64,000 nucleotides of DNA from Vallitalea okinawensis (lineage in GTDB: Bacteria > Bacillota > Clostridia > Lachnospirales > PQDH01): NCBI RefSeq assembly GCF_002964605.1, contig NZ_PQDH01000005.1, forward strand, positions 1 to 64,000, written 5' to 3'. Of the stretch, positions 55,505 to 63,358 are shown piece by piece. Position numbers and translations under genes: made by a program. The stretch's first letter is position 1, and every line of letters begins with the position of its first letter. The notes under the pieces are model-generated. The model ran no database searches and was not told the origin of the DNA. It was given only the letters and a program-made list of their open reading frames with translations.

Positions 55505-57718
55505 ATGAAAAGATTTTTTAAGACCTCTTTTAGTCGATTTTTAATTACTCATTTAACCATATTTGTTATCCCTTGTTTCCTTATCCTTTTTTATTTTTAC
55601 CCTAAAATTGACAGCATTCTTATGGATCGTTTATACGATGATGACTTAGCTATGCTAAAAAGGGTTCAAAATAATATGGATTTTCAAATAGATAATATTC
55701 ACCAATTACCTGTTGCCATCTCACTTAATAGCCTCTTATCAGAAAATCACTTACGCTATAGTTCATTTAATCGTCTACAATCGAAAGGTGAAATTGGTAA
55801 ATATATAAATACCAACGCCTTTATTGACAATACTTTCATCTATATGAAAGACTTTGACTACCTTATTCAAAAAAAGGGTACTACACCTGTATCTGGCTTT
55901 GGTGAAATCTTTATGAAATATGAACACTATACACAAAAAGAGTTACTCACTCTTTTAGAATCCGTTGACTCACCATTTGTAATTGGGTCACAACAAGTTA
56001 CTAATACCGATGGGACACAAATAGAGGATTTAATTACTTTAGTTTTTCCTCTAAACAAATTCACGAAAAGTACTTTAATGGTGACTGTTAAAACTAGAGT
56101 TTTCATGGACTTGATCATTACCTCATCTAATCAACTACATAGTGAAATTTTAGTAGTAGATGATCGTAATCAAGTAATCGCACAAACAGATAATTTTAAT
56201 GCTGATCTTAGAAGTAATCTAATCGCATCAATGGATCAACTGACTACAATGAAAAATATTGACTTTAACGATACAGAATTTGTCTTATCCTATTGTGAGT
56301 CACCCAAATATAAATGGAAATATATAAGCGTAACACCTTATGAGATGGTTGGAAGAGATATCAATAAGATAAAGCTACATATGATTCTTCTTCTATTCTT
56401 ATTAATTGTTGTTGAAATCCTAGCGATTTATATTTTTTCAGCCTTTAACTATCGACCTTTAAAAGCTTTGTTAGGGTCTCTTGACATTACGCCAGAGAAC
56501 AACCATAAAATGAATGAGTACAATATGATAAGAAGTAAAATTGATAACTTAGCTCAGCAGAATCAACTACTTAATACAAAGATTAGCCATGCCATTCCGG
56601 CTACAGTGGATTACTTGGTTCATAGTCTCATTAATAATCGAATTACAACTTTAGAAGAGTTTAATCAAAGAGGGCAGAAGTTTAATCTCACACTTCATGG
56701 TATCTATTTCAATTGTACTTTGATAAAAATAAACAATGCTTCTAAAGAAAATCTTTCATTAGATACTTTCATGGATGATATAAAGCATACTATGTCTGAC
56801 CAGTTTACTGGTCACTTTGCATCGGGCTTTACAAGGAATTCTTTATTATTAATCTCAGGTAGACAAGAAAAAGAAAGCCTAAAAGACTTTCTTCAACAAG
56901 TTATCAATAATTTTAATTTTAAGGATGCTGAGCTTTATATAGGCGTTAGTCAAGATTTCGAAAATGTCATCCATATGAATAAAGCTTATGTTCAAGCATC
57001 TTCTGTAGTTGATTACTTAATCATGCGTGATCAACCTGGCATATTGAACTACCAAGAATTACCTTATTACTCAAATACACCTTGTTATCCTTCTAATTTG
57101 ATTTATAATTTTAAATTAGCATTGCTACAAAATAATAAAGGTCGCTCTGATCGATTATTTAGTCAATTAATGGAGCGCATTCAGAATACCGCGACCTCTG
57201 TAACTACAATCAGAACTCTTACTTATGATTTAACTCATATAATGAATGAAGTTAGTCCTAGTGAAGATCATGCAACATTTACAATAACACCCGAAACAGG
57301 TATAAAGGCTATTCATCAACATTTACTTCAACAGTATGATGAAGTATCTAGCCACTTAGTTGAAGAGGAGCATGAGCAAGTGAATCATGATGAAATCTCT
57401 ATCAACCTGGTACTATCTTATATCAATGAACATTACTATGAATATGACATGTCTCTTCAGCGTGTAGCTGATGAATTCAACATGTCATCATCTAGCCTCA
57501 GTCGTTTCTTTAAGAAACATACAGACGTTACTTTTAAAAATTACTTGAATGTTCTTAGGATTAATAAAGCACAGCAGCTATTGGAACAGACGGATATGTC
57601 CATTAATGCAATCAGCAGCCAGTTAGGGTATTCTGGGGCGTCAAGTTTTATTAGGGTATTTAAAAGCCAACTGGATATGTCACCTGGTCAGTATAGAAAG
57701 GATAAAACCATGAGATAG
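55505..57718 (+). CDS. Membrane-anchored AraC-family regulator with extracytoplasmic sensor (YtdP/YesS-like)
   Basis: A 737-residue one-component regulator. Membrane helix about 12-32, extracytoplasmic Cache-like sensor about 33-285, second helix about 286-311, a cytoplasmic middle region like that of YesN proteins, and two AraC helix-turn-helix motifs at about 640-737 (LQRVADEFNMSSSSLSRFF and INAISSQLGYSGASSFIRVF). There is no kinase or receiver domain. Such proteins sense a sugar outside the cell and bind DNA directly. The gene is divergent from the LplBCA genes and probably controls them and the sulfatase operon. Confidence 0.9.
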   Translation: MKRFFKTSFSRFLITHLTIFVIPCFLILFYFYPKIDSILMDRLYDDDLAMLKRVQNNMDFQIDNIHQLPVAISLNSLLSENHLRYSSFNRLQSKGEIGKYINTNAFIDNTFIYMKDFDYLIQKKGTTPVSGFGEIFMKYEHYTQKELLTLLESVDSPFVIGSQQVTNTDGTQIEDLITLVFPLNKFTKSTLMVTVKTRVFMDLIITSSNQLHSEILVVDDRNQVIAQTDNFNADLRSNLIASMDQLTTMKNIDFNDTEFVLSYCESPKYKWKYISVTPYEMVGRDINKIKLHMILLLFLLIVVEILAIYIFSAFNYRPLKALLGSLDITPENNHKMNEYNMIRSKIDNLAQQNQLLNTKISHAIPATVDYLVHSLINNRITTLEEFNQRGQKFNLTLHGIYFNCTLIKINNASKENLSLDTFMDDIKHTMSDQFTGHFASGFTRNSLLLISGRQEKESLKDFLQQVINNFNFKDAELYIGVSQDFENVIHMNKAYVQASSVVDYLIMRDQPGILNYQELPYYSNTPCYPSNLIYNFKLALLQNNKGRSDRLFSQLMERIQNTATSVTTIRTLTYDLTHIMNEVSPSEDHATFTITPETGIKAIHQHLLQQYDEVSSHLVEEEHEQVNHDEISINLVLSYINEHYYEYDMSLQRVADEFNMSSSSLSRFFKKHTDVTFKNYLNVLRINKAQQLLEQTDMSINAISSQLGYSGASSFIRVFKSQLDMSPGQYRKDKTMR

Positions 57719-57752
57719 AGTACAAAAGTGGCTAACGCCACGGTAAAACTGA

Positions 57753-57793
57753 AATAGGAAAGTATGGTACCTTGCAACTCGAACTTTCCTATT
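57753..57793 (+). terminator. Hairpin after the AraC regulator gene
   Basis: AATAGGAAAGT (57753-57763) pairs perfectly with ACTTTCCTATT (57783-57793) around a 19-base loop. It has no T-tract; a terminator function is plausible by position only. Confidence 0.5.
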
Positions 57794-57860
57794 CCAAAAT
57801 AACAGGGAGAATCTTCTTCTCTCGATCACTTAAATTCATAACGATGAGTTCATTATACGC

Positions 57861-57892
57861 AAAAAGCTTATCATTAATCTAATGATAAGCTT
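57861..57892 (-). terminator. Strong terminator overlapping the end of the GDT1-like gene
   Basis: A 13-bp perfect stem (57864-57876 with 57880-57892) and a three-base loop. On the minus strand it is followed by a T-run and covers the last codons and stop of the GDT1-like gene. Confidence 0.8.
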
Positions 57893-58980
57893 CTGCCTTT
57901 TAACTCTTCTGCAATTTCTTTGTCATATTCTTTTATTTTTTGGATGTAATCTTCAAAACTACCATCAAATTTAACGCTCTTTTGTATAAGAATGAGTTCT
58001 AATGCTTGTCTTACCTCTTGAATGACGAAATCTTTTGAATAAAAATCTCCCAGCTCATGAATGCAATCTAAGGTAAGCACCAGACCATTAATAACTTTTT
58101 TCTTATCAAACTCTTTAAGCTGCAGTGTCTTATTCTTATTGTACTTTTGACCATGGTTTTGATTGGATTCTAATGCAATGTTTATAATCTCCTTGGTGTA
58201 TCCAATAACACAATTACTCTTTAGACACATATCACAACCGATACATATATCATCAATAACATCTTTAATTTGATGTGTGTATTCATAGAGTCGTTGAGCT
58301 GCCTTCTTATACTGTGTTTCACGGTCTGCTTCGATGTTTTTCTTGATGAGGATATAGGATAAGCTGCCTAATAATGAAAAGTAAACAATCAATATCGGCA
58401 TTGTTGTATATTCCCCGGGTAATATGTCGTACAATTTTAATGAACCAAAGAATATAAATACAATAGCAGATACAATCTTCAACATCAACTCAGGTATTTT
58501 ATCTCCCAATTTGCTACCAATCCAGATGCCTATTGCCCCTGTTAAAACCATCCCTGATACTGTTCCACATAGTAGAACTAAAGGGTATGCAGTCTCAGTT
58601 GATAGTGTTATAGTTGCTAATTGAGTCTTGTCCCCTAATTCACCTATAAAAAATGCAAAGGCTACAGTAAAAATGGGACCGAACTTAACCTCTCTAACCT
58701 CTTCTCCCTCATCATCGTCTTCTAGCTTTAAACTCCAAAGACCAAAAAATACGAAAAGAAGTCCTGCCAATAACTGAATCAATCCTAATGGAATGACGTC
58801 TGAGAGATATGTACCCAATATTACTGCTAAACTATGATTAAGTAATGCTCCAACAAACACACCAAAAAGCACATATCTTACTTTGTATTTTGTTGCGAAA
58901 ACCATAGCAAGAATTTGTGACTTATCCCCCAATTCAGCCACAAATATTAAAAACAATGCTTTGATAAATTCCAGTAACAT
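57874..58980 (-). CDS. TMEM165/GDT1 (UPF0016) family cation transporter with C-terminal cysteine cluster
   Basis: A 368-residue protein. Residues 1-212 have six to seven hydrophobic segments and the two family signatures ELGDKSQ (16-22) and ELGDKTQ (114-120), which bind the cation in GDT1/MneA-type Mn2+/Ca2+ exporters. Residues about 215-368 form a soluble helical extension that normal members (about 190-230 residues) lack; it contains Cys246, 249, 252 and 257 in the pattern CX2CX2CX4C. That pattern could hold an Fe-S cluster or a metal ion. I do not recognise the extension. The next gene upstream on this strand is the PDZ membrane protein, 31 bp away. Confidence 0.85.
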   Translation of the reverse strand: MLLEFIKALFLIFVAELGDKSQILAMVFATKYKVRYVLFGVFVGALLNHSLAVILGTYLSDVIPLGLIQLLAGLLFVFFGLWSLKLEDDDEGEEVREVKFGPIFTVAFAFFIGELGDKTQLATITLSTETAYPLVLLCGTVSGMVLTGAIGIWIGSKLGDKIPELMLKIVSAIVFIFFGSLKLYDILPGEYTTMPILIVYFSLLGSLSYILIKKNIEADRETQYKKAAQRLYEYTHQIKDVIDDICIGCDMCLKSNCVIGYTKEIINIALESNQNHGQKYNKNKTLQLKEFDKKKVINGLVLTLDCIHELGDFYSKDFVIQEVRQALELILIQKSVKFDGSFEDYIQKIKEYDKEIAEELKGRSLSLD

Positions 58981-59011
58981 GACGTGTCCTCATTTCTATT
59001 ACACATATTTC

Positions 59012-60280
59012 TTATTTAACTTTCCTCAATATAAAATCTAAAAAGCTTCGTGTATCCTGTAATTCTTTAATACTATATGAAACCGGCGGATGTTCTGGTA
59101 AATGCACAATATTAAGTGAGCCAACACCCTCTGGATAACATTTATACTCATATTGATGATGTTGCCCATTCGGTTTCTCCACTTCAACCCATAGGACATT
59201 GAAGTAATTCTTTAAAATAGCTCGCATCTGCATATAGTTAACGACGTTTATATCATTAATTTTCCTAATAATATCTCCTGCTTCAATCCCCATTTGATCA
59301 GCATGACCGTCTGGGACTACTGATACTACCCTAACACCTCGTTTAGGCAGGGTAATGAAGGGCTCTTTCTTAGCCTCTTTCTTTTGATCAATAACAATGA
59401 TCAATTCATGTACAACTGGCATAGTGATGAGCCCTAGCAACTGTAGCCCTGTAGAGTTCACTGAAGCTAGAGATATCGCTAAGAGATAGATACTGTAAAA
59501 GAATAAATATACGGATGTTTTTTTAGCTCTTGCCTCAGGATTAGTACTTATGGCTACATTACTATAACCTAAAGCTGCTGTTATGGGTAATAAACCGTAC
59601 ATAAAAGCTTGTGAAAAAACATTCGATTCTAATAAGGGCCACCAATTCGGCATGCTAACAGCTTGATTAACATTATTCGTTGGCAACATATTACTTAAAA
59701 TGAGCATAGCAAATGGCAGAGGCCAAAATTTTTGCATGATATAACCTACAGCATAAGTACCTTTTTTCCTAACAACAATAGGGATATTGTTATCTGCTCC
59801 TCCAATAAAGATGAGCAAAGCCTCCATCAAATGTAAAACTCCAACTAAGGCGATTAATCCACTTGGATTGAGCCCTAACTCTGGAGCCGTACCACCTAAA
59901 TTATTAATCAAGATTAATCCCATGTCCATTAGTCCTAAAATGGCTGCTGAATAACTAAAGCAAAGGTAACGCATGTTTATAAAAGATAGCATAATAGCTA
60001 TAGGCAATAATAACCCAAAATAAGGCGTTAAGCGAATCGGAAGACCTAAAAATGTAATGATCAAACTCCCAATAATACCTGCTAAAATCCCTTGAAGAGT
60101 CACCTGAATTAGTTGAGATGGCACATCATAGTTATAAGGCGTCAAACTATAGTAGGCTATCTGGCTATTGCGTTTATAAATAAAATACATCACCAATACA
60201 ACAAACACAAAAGTCATATCAAAAAGAGCCGTACCCACTTTCAATAACACAGAATGTATTACATCAACTATAGGAACCAT
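59012..60280 (-). CDS. Polytopic membrane protein with C-terminal PDZ domain
   Basis: A 422-residue protein with about eight to nine hydrophobic segments (residues 1-300) and a PDZ domain at about 315-400 (VRVVSVVPDGHADQMGIEAG, DIIRKINDINVVNY). No peptidase motif is visible, so it is probably a membrane scaffold or adaptor; similar proteins accompany CtpA/S41 proteases in clostridia. ATG 60280 has GAGGAGG eight bases upstream; GTG 60289 is in frame but part of that site. It is separated from the CtpA gene by 454 bp that contain a structured RNA. Confidence 0.8.
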   Translation of the reverse strand: MVPIVDVIHSVLLKVGTALFDMTFVFVVLVMYFIYKRNSQIAYYSLTPYNYDVPSQLIQVTLQGILAGIIGSLIITFLGLPIRLTPYFGLLLPIAIMLSFINMRYLCFSYSAAILGLMDMGLILINNLGGTAPELGLNPSGLIALVGVLHLMEALLIFIGGADNNIPIVVRKKGTYAVGYIMQKFWPLPFAMLILSNMLPTNNVNQAVSMPNWWPLLESNVFSQAFMYGLLPITAALGYSNVAISTNPEARAKKTSVYLFFYSIYLLAISLASVNSTGLQLLGLITMPVVHELIIVIDQKKEAKKEPFITLPKRGVRVVSVVPDGHADQMGIEAGDIIRKINDINVVNYMQMRAILKNYFNVLWVEVEKPNGQHHQYEYKCYPEGVGSLNIVHLPEHPPVSYSIKELQDTRSFLDFILRKVK

Positions 60281-60535
60281 AGACGCCACCTCCTCAAATT
60301 ATCCAATCTCTCTACCTCATCACTCATCAAACAGAGGGTCCTCTCCCTCTATTCATAATACATCTTGCTTACTCCTACTTCTCTCCCAAACTTTAATTTG
60401 TCATTTAGCATAGTTGACTACTTAGCTAGTCACAAAGTTCAGAAGCTAAGCTTTTGCTTCTAATGTAGAACTATCGTTCTATACCTGTTTTGTTAATTCT
60501 TAGTTCTGGGTTTTAACTAATCTATACCATACAGA
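60281..60535. other. Spacer between the PDZ gene and the structured RNA
   Basis: No open frame of note. Three small hairpins can be drawn: AGAGGG/CCCTCT near 60332-60350, AGAAGC/GCTTCT near 60430-60450 and AGAAC/GTTCT near 60466-60480. None is followed by a T-run. They would be in the leader of the PDZ gene if its promoter lies upstream. Confidence 0.4.
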
Positions 60536-60640
60536 AAGCAGTTAAGGGGTACTATGGAGCAGCGAACCATGGACGGTGAGCCCAGCTGTCTAAGACACGG
60601 ACGTCTTTCCAGCTGGCGTAATAGTACCCCTTATCTGCTT
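60536..60640 (+). ncRNA. TwoAYGGAY-type structured RNA, copy 2 (complete)
   Basis: A three-way junction. Closing stem: 60536-60555 with 60621-60640, 19 of 20 pairs. Junction strand GGAGCA (60556-60561). First hairpin 60562-60581: two pairs, tandem G-A step (60564-60565 with 60578-60579), three pairs, hexaloop ATGGAC (60569-60574). Second hairpin 60582-60616: seven pairs, internal loop TCT/TC, five pairs, hexaloop ACGGAC (60597-60602). Junction strand CGTA (60617-60620). All segments have the same length as in copy 1, with several pairs changed on both sides. Both loops match AYGGAY. The strand is chosen because a G-T pair in copy 1 works only on the plus strand and because the AYGGAY loops read on this strand. 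Function of the class is unknown. Confidence 0.85.
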
Positions 60641-60734
60641 GACTCTATAAAATGTTACTTAATAAATAAGACTCCTTACCGCTCTATCTTAACTTTCAAT
60701 ATCACTTACCTTGATGACAAATTAAAGCCCCTTC

Positions 60735-61943
60735 TTACTCTATTTGACCCTCAATCTGTGTAACAGCCGCCTGCAACTGTAAATCCTCTTCATATGGCAC
60801 AGACATACGATACTGGTTCTCCTCTGCTAATTCAACTACCATATGAGGCTCAATCCCTGTTCCATTGATAAAGTCTCCATTAGGTGTATAATAACGAGAA
60901 ATCGTCACTTTTACAGCAGACTGATCATTTAGAATAAAAGGTTTTTGAACAAGACCCTTTCCAAAAGTAGTTGTTCCAATTATCGTCCCAACATCATAGT
61001 CTTTAATAGCACCAGTAAAGATTTCTGAGGCACTTGCACTGTTGCCATTAACTAATACAGTTAAAGGTTTATTAAAGAATACGTTATCCTTAGTCTCATA
61101 AACCTCTTTATTTCCTTCCCCATCAATGGTATAGGTTATAATACCTTCTGGAATAAATAAATCAGTTATATTAAGTGCTACATCTAATATACCACCTGGA
61201 TTATTACGTAAGTCAATGACTAAGCCGTTTAATCCTTGATTTTCTAAATCAAGTAAAGCTTCTAAAAACTGCTCATCTGTCACAGCATCAAAACTAATAA
61301 CTTGAATATAGCCGATGCCATCATCCATCATTTCATATTCAATTGTAGGCACTTCAATGATTCCTCTTGTAACCACACTATCAAAATTTCTGCCTTCACT
61401 TTGACGTGCAATCGTTAAAGTCACCTCTGTGTCTTCTGGTCCCTTAATCATCTTAATAATCTCATTAGAATCCATACCAACCACGTTTGTACCATCAACA
61501 CCAATAATTTTATCAGATGGCTGTAAACCAGCAGACTCAGCAGGCGCTCCAGGGAAAACCTGCATGATGGTTAATATACCATCATCGGGATCTTGATTAA
61601 CTGATACCCCTATTCCAGCATAACTACCTTCAGTATCTGTTATAAATGATTGGAAACGTTCAGCATCCATATACATCGTATAGGGATCACCTATTGAAGC
61701 AACTAACCCATAATACATACCGTCAAACATCTTCTCATAATCAATATCTTCATAGTAATAAGTATCAAGAATACCTATTACATCATTTGCTTTATTCATG
61801 AATTCATACCATTCTTTTTTCGCAAATCCTTCATCAGTTGTGGGAATCAAGGCAATGTTTATACCCGTATAAAGTATATAGACTAAAAAGCTAATAACAA
61901 TTCCTACAGCTAACCCTTTAAAAAAGCCTTTATTCTGATTCAT
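60735..61943 (-). CDS. S41-family C-terminal processing protease, CtpA/CtpB type
   Basis: A 402-residue protease with an N-terminal membrane anchor (residues 10-33), a PDZ domain at about 105-185 and the S41 catalytic domain. The catalytic Ser304 lies in NSASASEIF and the Lys329 in TFGKGLVQ, 25 residues apart as in Prc/CtpB. It acts outside the membrane on the C-termini of envelope proteins. It follows the ftsX and M23 genes on the same strand, an order common in Bacillota. A palindrome CATAAGT-N7-ACTTATG at 62055-62075 lies 112 bp upstream of the start. Confidence 0.92.
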   Translation of the reverse strand: MNQNKGFFKGLAVGIVISFLVYILYTGINIALIPTTDEGFAKKEWYEFMNKANDVIGILDTYYYEDIDYEKMFDGMYYGLVASIGDPYTMYMDAERFQSFITDTEGSYAGIGVSVNQDPDDGILTIMQVFPGAPAESAGLQPSDKIIGVDGTNVVGMDSNEIIKMIKGPEDTEVTLTIARQSEGRNFDSVVTRGIIEVPTIEYEMMDDGIGYIQVISFDAVTDEQFLEALLDLENQGLNGLVIDLRNNPGGILDVALNITDLFIPEGIITYTIDGEGNKEVYETKDNVFFNKPLTVLVNGNSASASEIFTGAIKDYDVGTIIGTTTFGKGLVQKPFILNDQSAVKVTISRYYTPNGDFINGTGIEPHMVVELAEENQYRMSVPYEEDLQLQAAVTQIEGQIE

Positions 61944-62132
61944 CCATGTTCTCTCCTTTAAAAAGTCTACTTTAATGTATATGAATGAACTCTCTTATAC
62001 ATCACATTGTACATCTTAATCTTTTTCATAGTGTTTTGTTAATAGTATTATATGCATAAGTTGTACAAACTTATGTCTTAAGTATCATTAAAACTGAATC
62101 CCAATTGAAAGAATTCCTCAAATGACAAAGAA

Positions 62133-62171
62133 GTGCATGATGAAGTTGTTTTATTTTACCTCATCATGCAC
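62133..62171 (-). terminator. Terminator-like hairpin after the M23 peptidase gene
   Basis: GTGCATGATGA (62133-62143) pairs perfectly with TCATCATGCAC (62161-62171). On the minus strand TTCTTTG follows, a modest T-tract. It separates the peptidase gene from the CtpA gene. Confidence 0.6.
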
Positions 62172-62205
62172 ATTACTTTAATAAACTAGTCCTTTTTTAT
62201 GATGT

Positions 62206-63348
62206 CTAATCACTGGTTACATATGTCTGTGGATCTTTAAACTCACCATTAACTCTTACTTCAAAGTGTGAATGATTACCCGTTGAACGTCCCGTAGAGC
62301 CAATCTTAGCGATTGTATCGCCTCTTGATACCTGATCTCCTTTAGATACAACTAAAGAGCTATTATGGCCATATAACGTGACGATACCACTACCATGGGC
62401 AATCATAATGGTATAACCATAACCATTAATCCATCCTGAATGAATAACTTCTCCAGAAGCAGCTGCAACAACAGGAGTTCCTGCTGGTGCTGGGATATCA
62501 ATTCCATAATGGTACCAATCTTCACCAGTGAAAGGATCCTTACGCCATCCATAAGGTGAGGATAATCGGTAGTAACCTGGAACAGGCCATGCCATTTCAC
62601 CACCGGAATACTTCATAGCTGCAAGCCTTGCTTCTTCAGCTTTGATGAGCTTTTCTGTTTCAGCTATGGAGTCCTCCATCATCTCTTTTTTATCTTCAAC
62701 TTGAACTTGCTTAGCTTGCAAATCCTTCATTCTTGAAGTTTTCAATACTCTAGACTGATTAAGGTCTTCCATTTGTAAATTCAACTCATCATTATAAGCT
62801 AATAAATCAGCTTTATCATTTTCTAAACTAGCTTTCATTTCCTCTATTGCTATACGTGTTTCTTCAAGGTCCTTAAACAATTTCTTGTCATAATCCATCA
62901 TGGCCTTGATGTATTCAAAACGTTTATAAAAATCTGATATGCTATCAGCCTCAAGAAGCATCTGTATGTAACTCTCTCTAGAATGTTCATACATGTACTT
63001 AATATTGGATTTAGTCGCTTCATATTGGGCTTCTTCTTCACCTTTAGCTACGACCAAATTGGCTTCTGTCTCCTGTATATCTTGTTCTTTCTCGTCAATC
63101 TGCTGCCCAAGTACATCAATATCACTTTCAAGAACTTCAATTTCTATACTGAGCTCATTAATCTCAGCAACAACAACTGCTTCATCTGATTCTAATTGTT
63201 TTAGTTCTGCATTATAAGCTTCAATTTCCTTTTGCTGATTACTTTTTTGTGAAGTTAGCTGGTCAAGGGATGATGCCCTTAACAAAGATTGATTAGACAA
63301 AATAACTGCACAAATAAGTAATAGAGTTACAACTCTCTTAAATCTCAT
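62206..63348 (-). CDS. Secreted M23 peptidoglycan peptidase with N-terminal coiled coil (EnvC/PcsB-like arrangement)
   Basis: A 380-residue protein: signal peptide (residues 1-27), a long coiled coil at about 30-250 (many Glu/Lys heptads), and a C-terminal M23 domain with HYGIDI and HSHFE, giving a complete zinc-binding set, so it should be active rather than an EnvC-type activator. ATG 63348 follows GGGGAG; a longer frame to 63399 overlaps ftsX and would bury the signal. The gene starts 10 bp after ftsX. In other bacteria FtsEX drives a coiled-coil hydrolase of this build during division. Confidence 0.9.
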   Translation of the reverse strand: MRFKRVVTLLLICAVILSNQSLLRASSLDQLTSQKSNQQKEIEAYNAELKQLESDEAVVVAEINELSIEIEVLESDIDVLGQQIDEKEQDIQETEANLVVAKGEEEAQYEATKSNIKYMYEHSRESYIQMLLEADSISDFYKRFEYIKAMMDYDKKLFKDLEETRIAIEEMKASLENDKADLLAYNDELNLQMEDLNQSRVLKTSRMKDLQAKQVQVEDKKEMMEDSIAETEKLIKAEEARLAAMKYSGGEMAWPVPGYYRLSSPYGWRKDPFTGEDWYHYGIDIPAPAGTPVVAAASGEVIHSGWINGYGYTIMIAHGSGIVTLYGHNSSLVVSKGDQVSRGDTIAKIGSTGRSTGNHSHFEVRVNGEFKDPQTYVTSD

Positions 63349-63358
63349 AGCACTCCCC

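Noticed and set aside
58981-59011. yybP-ykoY manganese riboswitch before the GDT1-like gene
   Set aside because: Only 31 bp separate the gene from its upstream neighbour, too short for this riboswitch, and no matching motif is seen.
60536-60640. Guanidine-II (mini-ykkC) riboswitch, because of two hairpins with ACGG in a loop
   Set aside because: Mini-ykkC loops are ACGR tetraloops; here the loops are hexaloops and alternate between ATGGAC and ACGGAC, enclosed by a long closing stem. No guanidine transporter or carboxylase gene is near.
60536-60640. c-di-GMP-I (GEMM) riboswitch, because of a three-way junction
   Set aside because: The conserved GEMM junction bases and the GNRA tetraloop with its receptor are absent.
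60536-60640. Small non-autonomous transposon (MITE), because of 20-bp inverted ends and two copies
   Set aside because: The inverted ends differ between the copies in a compensatory way, no target-site duplication is visible, and the interior is a conserved RNA fold.
62055-62075. Palindrome CATAAGT-N7-ACTTATG upstream of ctpA as an operator
   Set aside because: It is a single site without a regulator gene nearby or a second copy in the window; noted in the ctpA entry only.
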